NCBI GenBank assembly: GCA_007694115.1
Contig: RECJ01000102.1
Location: forward strand, 1-64,000
Length of the DNA: 64,000 nt
DNA from: Leptolyngbya sp. DLM2.Bin27
GTDB taxonomy: Bacteria; Cyanobacteriota; Cyanobacteriia; Phormidesmidales; Phormidesmidaceae
Direction: 5' to 3'
How positions within the stretch are numbered: the first letter of the stretch is position 1; each line of letters starts with the position of its first letter. The position numbers and the translations under genes are program-made. Below the pieces are notes generated by a model. It ran no database searches and was not told where the DNA came from. It saw only the letters and a program-made list of their open reading frames with translations. Below, piece after piece: positions 11,927 to 23,721 of this stretch.

Positions 11927-14620
11927 CTAGTTTACCTGGGGTTTACTGGCGGCGTTGATGGCCAAGGGGATCAGGGCCGCCGCCGCAATCACGCCATAAT
12001 CACCCAGGGCCAGGGGCACAAGGTGCAGCATCTGGCCTAGCCCAGGCAGCGCCAGGGGCAGCAATTGCAGCGCCAAAGCCCCCACCACCGCCACCGTCAG
12101 GTAGTCATTGGCGGGCAGCGGAGCCTGGTCGGGCCGTCGCCGGGTCTCGCTGCGGCAGGTGAAGGCGTGGAGCACCTGGGCCAGGGTCAGCCCCATAAAA
12201 GCAATGGTGCTGGCAGCGGCCCCGGCCCCGTAGTGGGCGAGACCATAGCCGTAGGCCACCAGGGCAAACAGCGAAATCACGCTGGCCTCGGTTGCCATGC
12301 GGCGAAAGTCGGCGGGTTTGATAATCGGGTCATCGGCGGGGCGGGGGGGCTGATCTAGCACGGCGGGGTCGGCGGGGTCGAGGGCCAGCCCCAGGCCCGG
12401 AAAAATATCGGTGACCAGGTTGAGCCACAGCAGTTGGATGGCGTTGAGGGGTTCCCCCAGCCCCACCAGGGTGGCAGCGGCGACCACGATGATTTCGCTG
12501 AGGTTGGTGGCTAGCAGGTAGTGCACCACCTTGCGAATGTTGGTGTAGGTGGTGCGCCCCTGGGCGATCGCCTCGATCACCGTGCCCAGGTTGTCGTCTT
12601 GAATAATCACATCGGCTACTTCATAGACGCCCACCGCTTGGCCCGACCCCATGGCCAGGCCCACGTTGGCGGCCTTGAGGGCAGGGGTGTCGTTGATGCC
12701 GTCGCCGACCATGGCGACGACCCGGTTGGTCGCCTGCAGGGCGCGCACCACTTGCAGCTTGTCGGCGGGGCTAATGCGGGCAAAGATGTCGATCTGCTGG
12801 CCCAGGGGATGGCGATCGCCTGGCCCTAGGGGGGCCAGGTCGTAGGCATCGACGATGGTCAACTCGCCCCGGCGGCTGAGCTTAATCTGCTCGCCAATGG
12901 CCTTGGCGGTCGAGCGCTGGTCGCCAGTCACCATCACCGGATCAATGCCCGCCCGGTGCAGGGCGGCGATTAGCTCAGGCACGCCGGAGCGAATCGGGTC
13001 GGCGAGGCCAACCAGCCCCAGCCAGGTGAGGTTTTGCTCGTAGGTGGCGGGATCGAGGGGAAGGCCCTGATCCGGGGGGATGCGGCGATCGGCAATCGCC
13101 AGCACCCGCAGCGCCTGGTTGGCCAGGGTCTGGTTGCGGGCCTGGAGGCCCTGGCGATCTGGGGCCGTCAGGGGCGTGGGGCGATCGCCCTGCAGCCAGT
13201 CGCTACAGCGATCGAGCACCTGGGCCGGGCTGCCCTTGACCACCACTAGGCCGCCGCCCTCGGGGCAGTGGTGCAGGGTGCTCATCAGCAGGCGGTCGGC
13301 CTGGCGCAGGTTGAGCGCCACCTGGGGGTAGCGCTGCCGCAGCGAGGCAATGTCTACCCCGGCGGCAATCGCCAGGGCGAGCAGGGCATTTTCGGTGGCC
13401 GACCCTTGCAGATCAGACGAATCGTCGTCGGTCAGCCCCAGCTGGCTCTCGTTGCAGAGCACGGCGGCGGTCAGCAGGCGCTCAAGGGTGGGGCCGGGCT
13501 GGCTGAGGGCCACCGCACTGGGCATGATATCGCCCTCAGCCAGGGCCACCGACTGCACCGCCATGTGGTTGGCGGTGATGGTGCCGGTTTTGTCGAGGCA
13601 GAGCGTCTGCACCGTGCCCAGGGTTTCGACGGCACCGAGGGTGCGAATCAAAATCTGGCGCTGGCGCATGGTCTGAATGCCCAGGGCCAGGGTGGTGGTG
13701 GCCACGGCGGGCAGCCCCTCGGGCACGGCGGCCACCGCCAGCGAAATGGCAATTTTGAGGCTGTGCAGCAGACCGTAGCCGCGCCCCGCCCCCACGGCAA
13801 AAATCACCGCACACACGGCACTACACAGCAGCACCAGCTGGCCGCTGACTCGATCGAGCTGGTGTTGTAGGGGGGTGTCGAGGGTCTCAGTCGAGTTGAC
13901 CAGAGCCTGAATGTGGCCGATCTCGGTGGCGGCCCCGGTGGCTACCACCACCGCTCGGCCCGATCCGCCAGTCACCAGGGTGCCTTTAAACACCAGGTTG
14001 CGCCGATCGGCCAGGGGCATGTCTTCGGTTAAACAGTCGGGCTGCTTGGTGACGGGCAGGCTTTCACCCGTGAGCGAGGCTTCGTCAAGGCTGAGGCGAT
14101 CGCAGTCTAGCAGTCGGGCATCGGCGGCCACGGCCTGCCCGGCCCGCAGCAGCAGCACATCCCCCGGCACCACCGCAGCGCTGTCTACGGTGATCGCAGT
14201 GCGATCGCGCCACACCTGGGCCTTGGGCGACACCTCCTGCTGCAGCGAGCGAATGATGCGCTCAGACTGGCTTTCGGTGGTGTAGCCAATGATGGCATTG
14301 ATCACCACTACGCCCAAAATCACCCCCGCATCCACCCGGCTGCCGGTGATCGCCGAGAGCAGCGCCGCCACCGCCAGCAGCCCCACTGGCCAGCTGAGAA
14401 ACTGCTGCACCCACAGGCCCAAAGCCGAGCGGCGGCGGGGCTCGGGCAGGGCATTGGGGCCGTAGGTGCCGAGGCGATCGCCCGCCACCGCCGCACTCAA
14501 CCCCGATTCAGGGCTGGCTGCCAGCCGGCTCAGCACCTGATCGAGGGGCAGGCTGTGCCAGATAGGTGGGCCAGACTGGGCGGGGGGGGCTTCTGGCCGG
14601 GTATTGAGTCCAAAAACCAT
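11927..14620 (-). CDS. cation-translocating P-type ATPase
   Basis: LCLDKTGTIT phosphorylation motif, VMVTGD, MVGDGINDTPAL; multiple TM segments. Confidence 0.95.
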   Translation of the reverse strand: MVFGLNTRPEAPPAQSGPPIWHSLPLDQVLSRLAASPESGLSAAVAGDRLGTYGPNALPEPRRRSALGLWVQQFLSWPVGLLAVAALLSAITGSRVDAGVILGVVVINAIIGYTTESQSERIIRSLQQEVSPKAQVWRDRTAITVDSAAVVPGDVLLLRAGQAVAADARLLDCDRLSLDEASLTGESLPVTKQPDCLTEDMPLADRRNLVFKGTLVTGGSGRAVVVATGAATEIGHIQALVNSTETLDTPLQHQLDRVSGQLVLLCSAVCAVIFAVGAGRGYGLLHSLKIAISLAVAAVPEGLPAVATTTLALGIQTMRQRQILIRTLGAVETLGTVQTLCLDKTGTITANHMAVQSVALAEGDIMPSAVALSQPGPTLERLLTAAVLCNESQLGLTDDDSSDLQGSATENALLALAIAAGVDIASLRQRYPQVALNLRQADRLLMSTLHHCPEGGGLVVVKGSPAQVLDRCSDWLQGDRPTPLTAPDRQGLQARNQTLANQALRVLAIADRRIPPDQGLPLDPATYEQNLTWLGLVGLADPIRSGVPELIAALHRAGIDPVMVTGDQRSTAKAIGEQIKLSRRGELTIVDAYDLAPLGPGDRHPLGQQIDIFARISPADKLQVVRALQATNRVVAMVGDGINDTPALKAANVGLAMGSGQAVGVYEVADVIIQDDNLGTVIEAIAQGRTTYTNIRKVVHYLLATNLSEIIVVAAATLVGLGEPLNAIQLLWLNLVTDIFPGLGLALDPADPAVLDQPPRPADDPIIKPADFRRMATEASVISLFALVAYGYGLAHYGAGAAASTIAFMGLTLAQVLHAFTCRSETRRRPDQAPLPANDYLTVAVVGALALQLLPLALPGLGQMLHLVPLALGDYGVIAAAALIPLAINAASKPQVN

Positions 14621-14804
14621 GGCAGGGCAAGGGCAGTGGGGTGATCTTATTCCAGCCTAGGGGTCTACAGAGAGCCTGGGGCAAAGCTGCATCACAACGC
14701 AATATTGCCACCCCCACCCCCACCCGATCGATCACTCCTGTCCGAGCCAGCCTAGGATAGTTATAGCTAGCCCCAAGCTCCCCGTTGTTATCCCGGTTAC
14801 TTCC

Positions 14805-16865
<2,061 letters not shown>

Positions 16866-16903
16866 AGGCAAATGGATCGATGGGAGGTGAAAAATCCCTG
16901 GGC

Positions 16904-18409
16904 CTAGCTCTCAAACAGGTTGAGCTGTAGCTCGGGCTTAACTCGCATTACCACTAGGGTCATATCGTCGTCGTTACTGCGATCGCCCCCAATGAAGCGA
17001 TCGAGCAGGTCAAAGGTATAGTCTAAAATTTCCTCAGCCGAAGCGCAGTTGCGGCAGGCCCACTGGAGGGCTCGCTCCAGATTTTCTTCCTCAAACCGCT
17101 CGCCGCGCGGGTTGGCCGCTTCGGTAAAGCCGTCGGTGTAAAACACCACCGTGTCGCCGGGCTGTAGCTCTACCTCGGCCTCGCAGTACTGGGTGTTCAT
17201 GTCGAGGCCCAGCAGCATGCCGGGGGTGTCGAGCCGAATAAACGAGTTGGTCGCCGCCTGCCACAGCAGCGGCGGGTTGTGGGCCGCATTGCCGTAGGCC
17301 AATCGGCGGGTTTTGGGGTTGTACTCGGCGTAAAACAGGGTCACAAAGCGATTCGAGCTTTCGAGATCGCTGTGCATGACAAAATTTAGATCTTGCAAAA
17401 TGCGGGCCGGGGAATGGCCGTTGAGCACCTCTGTACGCAGCATGCCCCGCATCATGGTCATGATCAGCCCGGCGGGCACACCCTTGCCCATGACGTCGCC
17501 GATGGCAAAGCTCCAGGGGGCCACCGCCGTTTGCTGCGACCCGGCGTAGCGCAGTTGGTCAAAGGTGGTGGGGATAAAGTCGTAGTAGTCGCCCCCTACC
17601 CGGTGCGCCGTGCGGCATTTGGCCGCTAGATCCATGCCCTGAATGGCGGGGCACTCGCGGGGCAGCAGCTGTAGCTGAATTTCAGCCCCGATCTCTAGCT
17701 CGCGGTCAAGGCGCTCTTTTTTGCGCACCGCCGCCGTCAGCTCGTTGTTTTCGATCGCCACTGAGGTCTGGTCGGCCACCAGGCGCACCAGCTTTTGGCG
17801 AGTCTCCGTCCAGGCGTAGTCGGGGTCGCGGCTAAACACGTAGAGCCGCCCACGCTCCACATTTTGCACGATGATAGCGGTGCCAAACAGCTGAAATTCG
17901 TCGCCCAGGTAGCGGTTGACCTGGTGGTCAAGGGCCAGCATGGCATTGCGCGCCATCGACATAACGCTGCTCTCGGGGGCAGTTTGAAAGCTGGCGGTCA
18001 CCTGGCGGGTGGCCGCTTCTAGGGCCGATCGCACATTTTGGCACTGGTCTTCGCTCTGGCAGTGCAGCCGCTCTAGGCGCACCTGGCCATCGGCGCGAAA
18101 CAGCACCAGGGCACCGCCGCCAGCGTCGGTCACCCGACTGGCGATCATCGGAATCAGCTCCAGGAACTGGTTGAGGTTGTTGAGGCTGCGCAGGGCAAAC
18201 CCCAAAGAACTCAGCAAATCTTGAATTTTGTACTGCTCGCGCTGCAGTCTGGCCACCAGTTCCTTCAGGGCAAACACGGGTGGCGGGTCGGGCAAGGGAT
18301 TACTGCTAGCGTTGTCAAATGATGGTGATGACCCTGATTGCATGGGAAAAGCTGTCATGGACGACCTGGCAGAACAAGCTCTTAAAAACTCAGCGAGCGG
18401 AACGACCAA
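16904..18409 (-). CDS. GAF + PP2C (SpoIIE/RsbU-type) serine phosphatase
   Basis: EIGAEIQLQLLPRECP, VGGDYYDFI, AIGDVMGKGVPAGLIM, FYTDGFTEA. Confidence 0.9.
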   Translation of the reverse strand: MVVPLAEFLRACSARSSMTAFPMQSGSSPSFDNASSNPLPDPPPVFALKELVARLQREQYKIQDLLSSLGFALRSLNNLNQFLELIPMIASRVTDAGGGALVLFRADGQVRLERLHCQSEDQCQNVRSALEAATRQVTASFQTAPESSVMSMARNAMLALDHQVNRYLGDEFQLFGTAIIVQNVERGRLYVFSRDPDYAWTETRQKLVRLVADQTSVAIENNELTAAVRKKERLDRELEIGAEIQLQLLPRECPAIQGMDLAAKCRTAHRVGGDYYDFIPTTFDQLRYAGSQQTAVAPWSFAIGDVMGKGVPAGLIMTMMRGMLRTEVLNGHSPARILQDLNFVMHSDLESSNRFVTLFYAEYNPKTRRLAYGNAAHNPPLLWQAATNSFIRLDTPGMLLGLDMNTQYCEAEVELQPGDTVVFYTDGFTEAANPRGERFEEENLERALQWACRNCASAEEILDYTFDLLDRFIGGDRSNDDDMTLVVMRVKPELQLNLFES

Positions 18410-18664
18410 CTAAATATAGGGGCTAAAGGAAAATTTGGCGCATCTCATTGGACTAAAGCGCAAAAAGACCTGATTTATGGCGGTATACCGAGACTTTGAC
18501 CCAGGCAATCTCGGCAGCCAATACTAGGCGGTAGCTCATAGTAGCGCACAAATTGAGGGCCAAGAATAGCAATCTAGAGATAGCTGTAGCCAGGTGGGTA
18601 GAGACATTTGCCCATGACTATGGCTGTGATTAAACTATCCAGCGGTTCAGCAGTGCCGTTGAGG

Positions 18665-19471
18665 TTAGGTGTGATCAGGTGGCTCGCGGTGCTGGTGCCA
18701 CCAGGTACGACAGCGGGCGATCGCATCCGGCTGGCTGTGGCAGACCGTGGGATAGTTGAGCCGGGGACGGTTGAGAATGGTCAGGGCGAGGCCGAGTTCT
18801 TGGGCAATTGCCCGCTTGGTGTCTTCGCCACCGGGTGTGCCGGAGGCTTTGGTAATTACGCGGGTGATGCGCCACTGCTGCCAGAGGGCTTGCTCTAGGG
18901 CAGCCGTGATGGGCGGGCGGAGGGCAATGAGGCGCTCGGGGGTAAACCCCGCTGCCAGGGCTGCCTCCAGGGCCACCATTGAGGGCAAAATGCGGGCAAA
19001 CAGCGTGGATTGGGCTTGCCAGGGAGCAAAGTGGTGCAGCCAACGATAGCCCAGGGTGAGCAACACCCGCTGCCCCGCTAGGGTTTCGCGATTGAGCACC
19101 GCCTCCAGATTGTCTACGTAGCGAATTAAATTAGCGTGAGCTGACGGTTGGGGAACCGTCGGGCGCTCGTAGCGCCAGTAGGGCAGGTTGTGGGTGGCAG
19201 CGGCTGCGATCGCAGCCGCTGAAATTTCCACCGCAAACGGATGGGACGCATCCAGCACCGCCCCAATGCCCTGGGCCTCAATAAACTCCCCCATTGCCCC
19301 CGCCGCCAGCGCCCCTACCCCCACAGTGAGATAGGCACTCTCTGGGTAGGCCCGCCGCGCCGCCGCTGTCGTCACCGTCACCACACAGGGGATCTGATCC
19401 GCCGCCAGCGCCGTCGCCAACGCCACGGCTTCCCCTGTCCCCCCAATCACCCAAACCCGCTTACTCACCAC
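18665..19471 (-). CDS. cobK: cobalt-precorrin-6A reductase
   Basis: VWVIGGTGEAVALA, DASHPFAVEISAAA, YWRYERP, TKASGTPGGEDTK. Confidence 0.85.
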   Translation of the reverse strand: MVSKRVWVIGGTGEAVALATALAADQIPCVVTVTTAAARRAYPESAYLTVGVGALAAGAMGEFIEAQGIGAVLDASHPFAVEISAAAIAAAATHNLPYWRYERPTVPQPSAHANLIRYVDNLEAVLNRETLAGQRVLLTLGYRWLHHFAPWQAQSTLFARILPSMVALEAALAAGFTPERLIALRPPITAALEQALWQQWRITRVITKASGTPGGEDTKRAIAQELGLALTILNRPRLNYPTVCHSQPDAIARCRTWWHQHREPPDHT

Positions 19472-19501
19472 GATCTCTCACCCTGTAGAATCCCCACACC
19501 C

Positions 19502-19565
19502 CAGGGCAGACACATAGGTCTGCCCCTACCCATCCACCCATTCACCCATCCACCCCGCCCCCACA
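19502..19565. repeat. 27-nt hairpin (AGGGCAGACACATAGGTCTGCCCCTAC) followed by C-rich degenerate CCCATYCA repeats, copy 1
   Basis: Hairpin core identical to 20990-21016; sits about 40 nt before murT start. Confidence 0.85.
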
Positions 19566-19604
19566 GTCTGCTACCCTTGCCCTCATAATCTGCCTTCCCC
19601 GGCC

Positions 19605-20921
19605 ATGAACCAACTGCTGCTGATTCCCATTGTTGCCTTTGCCAAGCTGCTGACCCTGGCCCTGCGAATGTCGGGGCGGGGGTCGGGCACGGCGCTGCCC
19701 GGCTATCTGGTGGGGCGCTACTTTCCCTTTGTGCTCGAAGCGCTGGTCAGCCAGGTTCCGATTGTGGTGGCGATCACCGGCACCAACGGCAAAACCACCA
19801 GCCAGACCATGCTCAGCGCCGTCTTAGACCAAATGCCAGAGGCCAGGGTACTGCGCAACAAAGCCGGGGCCAACCTCAGCCAGGGAATTTTGTCAGAGCT
19901 GCTGAAGCAGAGCAATGCCCTGGGGCGGCTCGACTTTACCCACGCGGTTTTAGAGATCGAAGAGGCCACCCTGCCCCGCATCGCCACCCTGCTCAAGCCC
20001 ACTATCATCGCCGTCACCAACCTCTACCGCGACCAGCTCGACGCCTACGGCGAAATCGACCGCACCGAAAAGCTGATTCGCGACGGCATTGCCCAATGCC
20101 CCAGCGCCGCCGTGGTGGTCAACGGCGATGATCCCCGCACCTCGCGCCTCACCCAGGGCCTGGGCAATGCCACCTACTATGTGTCTCTGGCCCCCGAATA
20201 CGCCCGGTACCTGCCCTACGAGGGCCAGGTCAATAGCCGCATTCCCGGCAGCGAGGGGCTAGAGGCCACCAATATTTGCATTAACCCAGACCTGACCACC
20301 GACTTTTCGGTGCAGGGGTTGATCCGGGGGGAGACCGTCCATTTGCCCCAGGCCAAAACCCTGTCGCCGGGGTTCTTTCATGTCTACAACGGGCTAACGG
20401 CGATTGCGATCGCCTACCTGCTCGGCATGGATGGGGCGACTGCGATCGCCGGCCTGCAAACCTTCAAACCCGCCTTTGGCCGGGGCGAAATTCTCACCCG
20501 CCGCCAGGGCGACAGGTTGGTCAACTACCGCCTGCTGCTGGTCAAAAACCCGGCCAGCTTTAGCCTCAGCCTAGAGCTGCTGCGAAATATCCCTGCCCTC
20601 AAGCTAATTCTGGCCATCAACGACAACACCGCCGACAGCAAAGATGTCTCCTGGCTGTGGGATAGCGAGCTAGAGCGGCTCAACCCAGCCGATATTGACT
20701 GGATCATCTGCACCGGCATTCGGGCTAAGGACATGGCCGTGCGGCTCAAGTACGCCCTCGACGCGCCCCCCGGCCCGATTCCGACCGTAGAATCGATCCG
20801 CCAGGCAATTGATTTATCCTTTGAAAAAGCCAGCCCCGGCGACACGGTCTTTGTGCTGCCCACCTACACCGCTATGCTCGAATTCCGCAAGCTGATGGGC
20901 AAAACTCTCGATATTGTTTAG
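19605..20921 (+). CDS. murT: Mur ligase family, MurT-like lipid II isoglutaminyl synthase subunit
   Basis: ITGTNGKTTSQTM, DFTHAVLEIEEATLP, NLYRDQLDAYGE, NDNTADSKDVSWLWD; adjacent to GatD. Confidence 0.9.
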   Translation: MNQLLLIPIVAFAKLLTLALRMSGRGSGTALPGYLVGRYFPFVLEALVSQVPIVVAITGTNGKTTSQTMLSAVLDQMPEARVLRNKAGANLSQGILSELLKQSNALGRLDFTHAVLEIEEATLPRIATLLKPTIIAVTNLYRDQLDAYGEIDRTEKLIRDGIAQCPSAAVVVNGDDPRTSRLTQGLGNATYYVSLAPEYARYLPYEGQVNSRIPGSEGLEATNICINPDLTTDFSVQGLIRGETVHLPQAKTLSPGFFHVYNGLTAIAIAYLLGMDGATAIAGLQTFKPAFGRGEILTRRQGDRLVNYRLLLVKNPASFSLSLELLRNIPALKLILAINDNTADSKDVSWLWDSELERLNPADIDWIICTGIRAKDMAVRLKYALDAPPGPIPTVESIRQAIDLSFEKASPGDTVFVLPTYTAMLEFRKLMGKTLDIV

Positions 20922-20949
20922 GGTCTACCCTCCAGAAACCCGAGACCAT

Positions 20950-20966
20950 GGTGGGCAGTGCCCACC
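20950..20966. repeat. palindromic repeat GGTGGGCAGTGCCCACC
   Basis: Related sequences at 37305-37320 and 39418-39434. Confidence 0.7.
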
Positions 20967-20988
20967 TACGGGACTACCCATTCACCTC

Positions 20989-21064
20989 TAGGGCAGACAC
21001 ATAGGTCTGCCCCTACGCACCCACCTACCCGCCTACCCATCCACCCACCTACCCGCCTACCCAA
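20989..21064. repeat. 27-nt hairpin followed by C-rich degenerate octamer repeats, copy 2
   Basis: Same 27-nt core as copy 1; runs to the gatD start codon. Confidence 0.85.
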
Positions 21065-21856
21065 ATGCCCCCCTCCCTCACCATCACCCACCTCTACCCC
21101 GACCACCTCAACCTCTACGGCGACACCGGCAACCTGATCGTGCTGCGCCGCCGCTGTCAGTGGATGGGTATTGACTGCATAGTGAAGGTGCTCTCCATGG
21201 GCGAGGTGGCCCAGGCGGGCCAGAGCGACCTCTACTTTATGGGCGGCGGTCAAGACACCGACCAGGTGGCGGTGGTGGCAGACTTTCACCAGCTCAAGTA
21301 CGACGCCATTCGCGCCGACACCGAGGCGGGGGTGCCTTTTTTGGGGGTGTGCGGCGGCTACCAGCTGATGGGCCACACCTTCTTAATGGGCAATGGTGAA
21401 GAGACACGCGGGTTGGGCATTATCAACGTCAGCACCCGCGCGCCGGGCACCGAGGTCAAGCAGCGGTGCATCGGCAACCTAATTGCTGAAATCAACCCCA
21501 CCACCTACGCCGACATGCAGACGATGTACGCCACCCCCCGCGAGATTCCCCGCACCCTGGTGGGGTTTGAGAATCACTCGGGCCAAACCTACCTGGGCGA
21601 GGGCGTCGAGCCCCTGGCCAAGACCATCGCCGGGTTTGGCAACAACGCCGCCGCCGCGTACGAGGGGGCACGCTATAAAAATGTCTTTGGCAGCTACATG
21701 CACGGGTCGCTGCTGCCCAAAAATCCCCACTTTGCCGACTACCTGATCGGCCTGGCCCTGCGCCGCCAGCAGCCTGACGCCACTCTGCCCGCCCTGGCCG
21801 ACACCGAAGAACTGGCCGCCCACAGCTACGCAGTGCAGCGCTATAGCCAAAAATGA
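21065..21856 (+). CDS. gatD: type 1 glutamine amidotransferase, GatD-like
   Basis: ITHLYPDHLNLYGDTGN, FLGVCGGYQLMGH (Cys), FENHSGQT (His). Confidence 0.92.
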   Translation: MPPSLTITHLYPDHLNLYGDTGNLIVLRRRCQWMGIDCIVKVLSMGEVAQAGQSDLYFMGGGQDTDQVAVVADFHQLKYDAIRADTEAGVPFLGVCGGYQLMGHTFLMGNGEETRGLGIINVSTRAPGTEVKQRCIGNLIAEINPTTYADMQTMYATPREIPRTLVGFENHSGQTYLGEGVEPLAKTIAGFGNNAAAAYEGARYKNVFGSYMHGSLLPKNPHFADYLIGLALRRQQPDATLPALADTEELAAHSYAVQRYSQK

Positions 21857-22926
21857 CCAAGGCAACCCCCAAGGTGTTAGTGGGTAAGGCGCAACCCAAA
21901 AGCCCTTGGCTGGCGGTCAACCTGTCGGCGGCGCTGCCCGGTGTGGGGCAGATGTACGACGGTGCGATCGCACGCGGCCTGATCATCTTCGTCGGCTTTT
22001 GGGGCCTGATTGGCTTTATTCTCTGGTCGATCTTTGCCCCGGCGGGCAACACCCTGCGGGGGCTGATCTGCCTGATTCCCCTGATCAGTCTCTATATATT
22101 TGGCCTGTGGGATAGCCACCATGCCGCCAAGCGGGGAATTACCCTCGACGAGTTTAGCCCACTGCGATACCAGTCCCGAGATCCGTGGTATCCGGTGTTT
22201 CTCTCCCAGGTGCTGCCGGGGCTGGGGCAGCTGTTTTTGCAGCGGGCGGCGGTGGGCGGGGCGCTGCTGATTTTGGGCATTCTAGTCGGCTACCTGGCCA
22301 ACTTTGCCCCGGTGCTGCTGCCGGTGCCGCCGCTGATCTGGGCAGCGGCCTGCGGGCTGGCCTACTGGGCGGCCCCGAGCCCACGACGGCAGTGGGGCAT
22401 GTTGGCGCTGCTGCTGGCGGCGGTGATGGTCACGCGCCTGACCATTAGCTCAATTCCCTTTGTGGTACCCAGACTGGTGGTGCAGTGCATTGTGCCCAGT
22501 GAGTCAATGCTGCCGACGCTGGCGGTGGGCGATCGCATCTTTGTGCGCCCCCGCCCCGCCGACCAGCCGCTGGCGGTGGGCGACATCATTGTGTTTACCA
22601 ACCCCGAAAATACCCCCCTGGCCGAGGCCGGGGGGCTCGATAACCTGGTGGTCAAGCGGGTGGTGGCCCTGGCCGGTCAGCGAGTCGAGGTGCGCAACGG
22701 CCAGGTGTGGCTCGACGGCAGCCCCCTGATTGAGCCCTATATTGCCGAACCAATGGGCTATCAATGGGGGCCAGCAACCGTACCCGAGGGCCACCTGTTT
22801 GTGCTGGGCGACAACCGCAACCACAGCCGCGACTCAAGTGTTTGGGGCTTTTTGCCCCGCGCTCACCTGGTGGGCAACGCCTACAAAATCTACTGGCCAC
22901 CACAGCGGGTGCAGCCGTTGGTTTAG
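21853..22926 (+). CDS. lepB: signal peptidase I with N-terminal multi-TM extension
   Basis: PSESMLPTLAVGD (Ser), VVKRVVALAGQ (Lys), GDNRNHSRDSS; ATGA overlap with gatD. Confidence 0.92.
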   Translation: MTKATPKVLVGKAQPKSPWLAVNLSAALPGVGQMYDGAIARGLIIFVGFWGLIGFILWSIFAPAGNTLRGLICLIPLISLYIFGLWDSHHAAKRGITLDEFSPLRYQSRDPWYPVFLSQVLPGLGQLFLQRAAVGGALLILGILVGYLANFAPVLLPVPPLIWAAACGLAYWAAPSPRRQWGMLALLLAAVMVTRLTISSIPFVVPRLVVQCIVPSESMLPTLAVGDRIFVRPRPADQPLAVGDIIVFTNPENTPLAEAGGLDNLVVKRVVALAGQRVEVRNGQVWLDGSPLIEPYIAEPMGYQWGPATVPEGHLFVLGDNRNHSRDSSVWGFLPRAHLVGNAYKIYWPPQRVQPLV

Positions 22927-22983
22927 CAAACCGCAACGATTCGCCAAAAAAACGTTCCACTTCTTCAATCTGGGATAAGCTAA

Positions 22984-23721
22984 TTGGCGATGTTTGCTGC
23001 TCCCACATCACCAGTTTCAACCATGACTTGGCGACTTCGCAATTTGTTTCGGCTGACCTCGGCCACCCCCTCTGAACCCGGCTCTGCGAGGGTTCTTACC
23101 CAGCCTTTATCCCATCGTTTGAGAAAGCTGTTGCCTGGGCGGCGGCTCCGGCCAACGGTGTTGCTAGGCCTAGTGCTGACCACCATCGTGACGATGACCC
23201 TGCCCCGGTCATTGCCCGAGGCCTCAGCCCAAGAGCTCGCCGCCGCCCTCTGGACCCGGGCCTCCTTTCCGGTCGAAGACTTTCAAACCTACACGTCTCC
23301 CTTTGGCTACCGCAGCGACCCCTTGAGCGGCAATGCTCGGTTTCACTACGGGCTAGATTTGGCCGCCCCCAACGGCAGCTACATTCGCAACTGGTGGGGC
23401 GGTGAAGTGCTGTGGGTCGAAGACAAGGGGGCCTGCGGCACCTCTATCGGCATCAAATCGGGAGAGTGGACGCATATCTACTGCCATATGCACGGCCATG
23501 TGGAAGGCAGTGGCCAAAATAAAACCATGGTCGACCGCAATGGCGGCATTCAGCTGCGGATCGGGCAGGCGGTGCCCGCCGGGGCGCGCATTGGCCGAGT
23601 GGGAATGACGGGCCGCACCACCGGGCCACACCTGCACTGGGGCCTCAAGTACCAAGACAATTGGGTCGATCCGGCCCTGGTGCTGCGGGCCATGTATGTT
23701 AGCCAGCAGGCGGCGCTCTAG
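22984..23721 (+). CDS. M23 family metallopeptidase
   Basis: YRSDPLSGNARFHYGLDLAAPNG, GPHLHWGL. Confidence 0.9.
   Translation: MAMFAAPTSPVSTMTWRLRNLFRLTSATPSEPGSARVLTQPLSHRLRKLLPGRRLRPTVLLGLVLTTIVTMTLPRSLPEASAQELAAALWTRASFPVEDFQTYTSPFGYRSDPLSGNARFHYGLDLAAPNGSYIRNWWGGEVLWVEDKGACGTSIGIKSGEWTHIYCHMHGHVEGSGQNKTMVDRNGGIQLRIGQAVPAGARIGRVGMTGRTTGPHLHWGLKYQDNWVDPALVLRAMYVSQQAAL

Noticed and set aside
13268-13870. 200-aa + ORF opposite the P-type ATPase gene
   Set aside because: Antisense shadow; G/Q/H-rich composition without recognisable motifs
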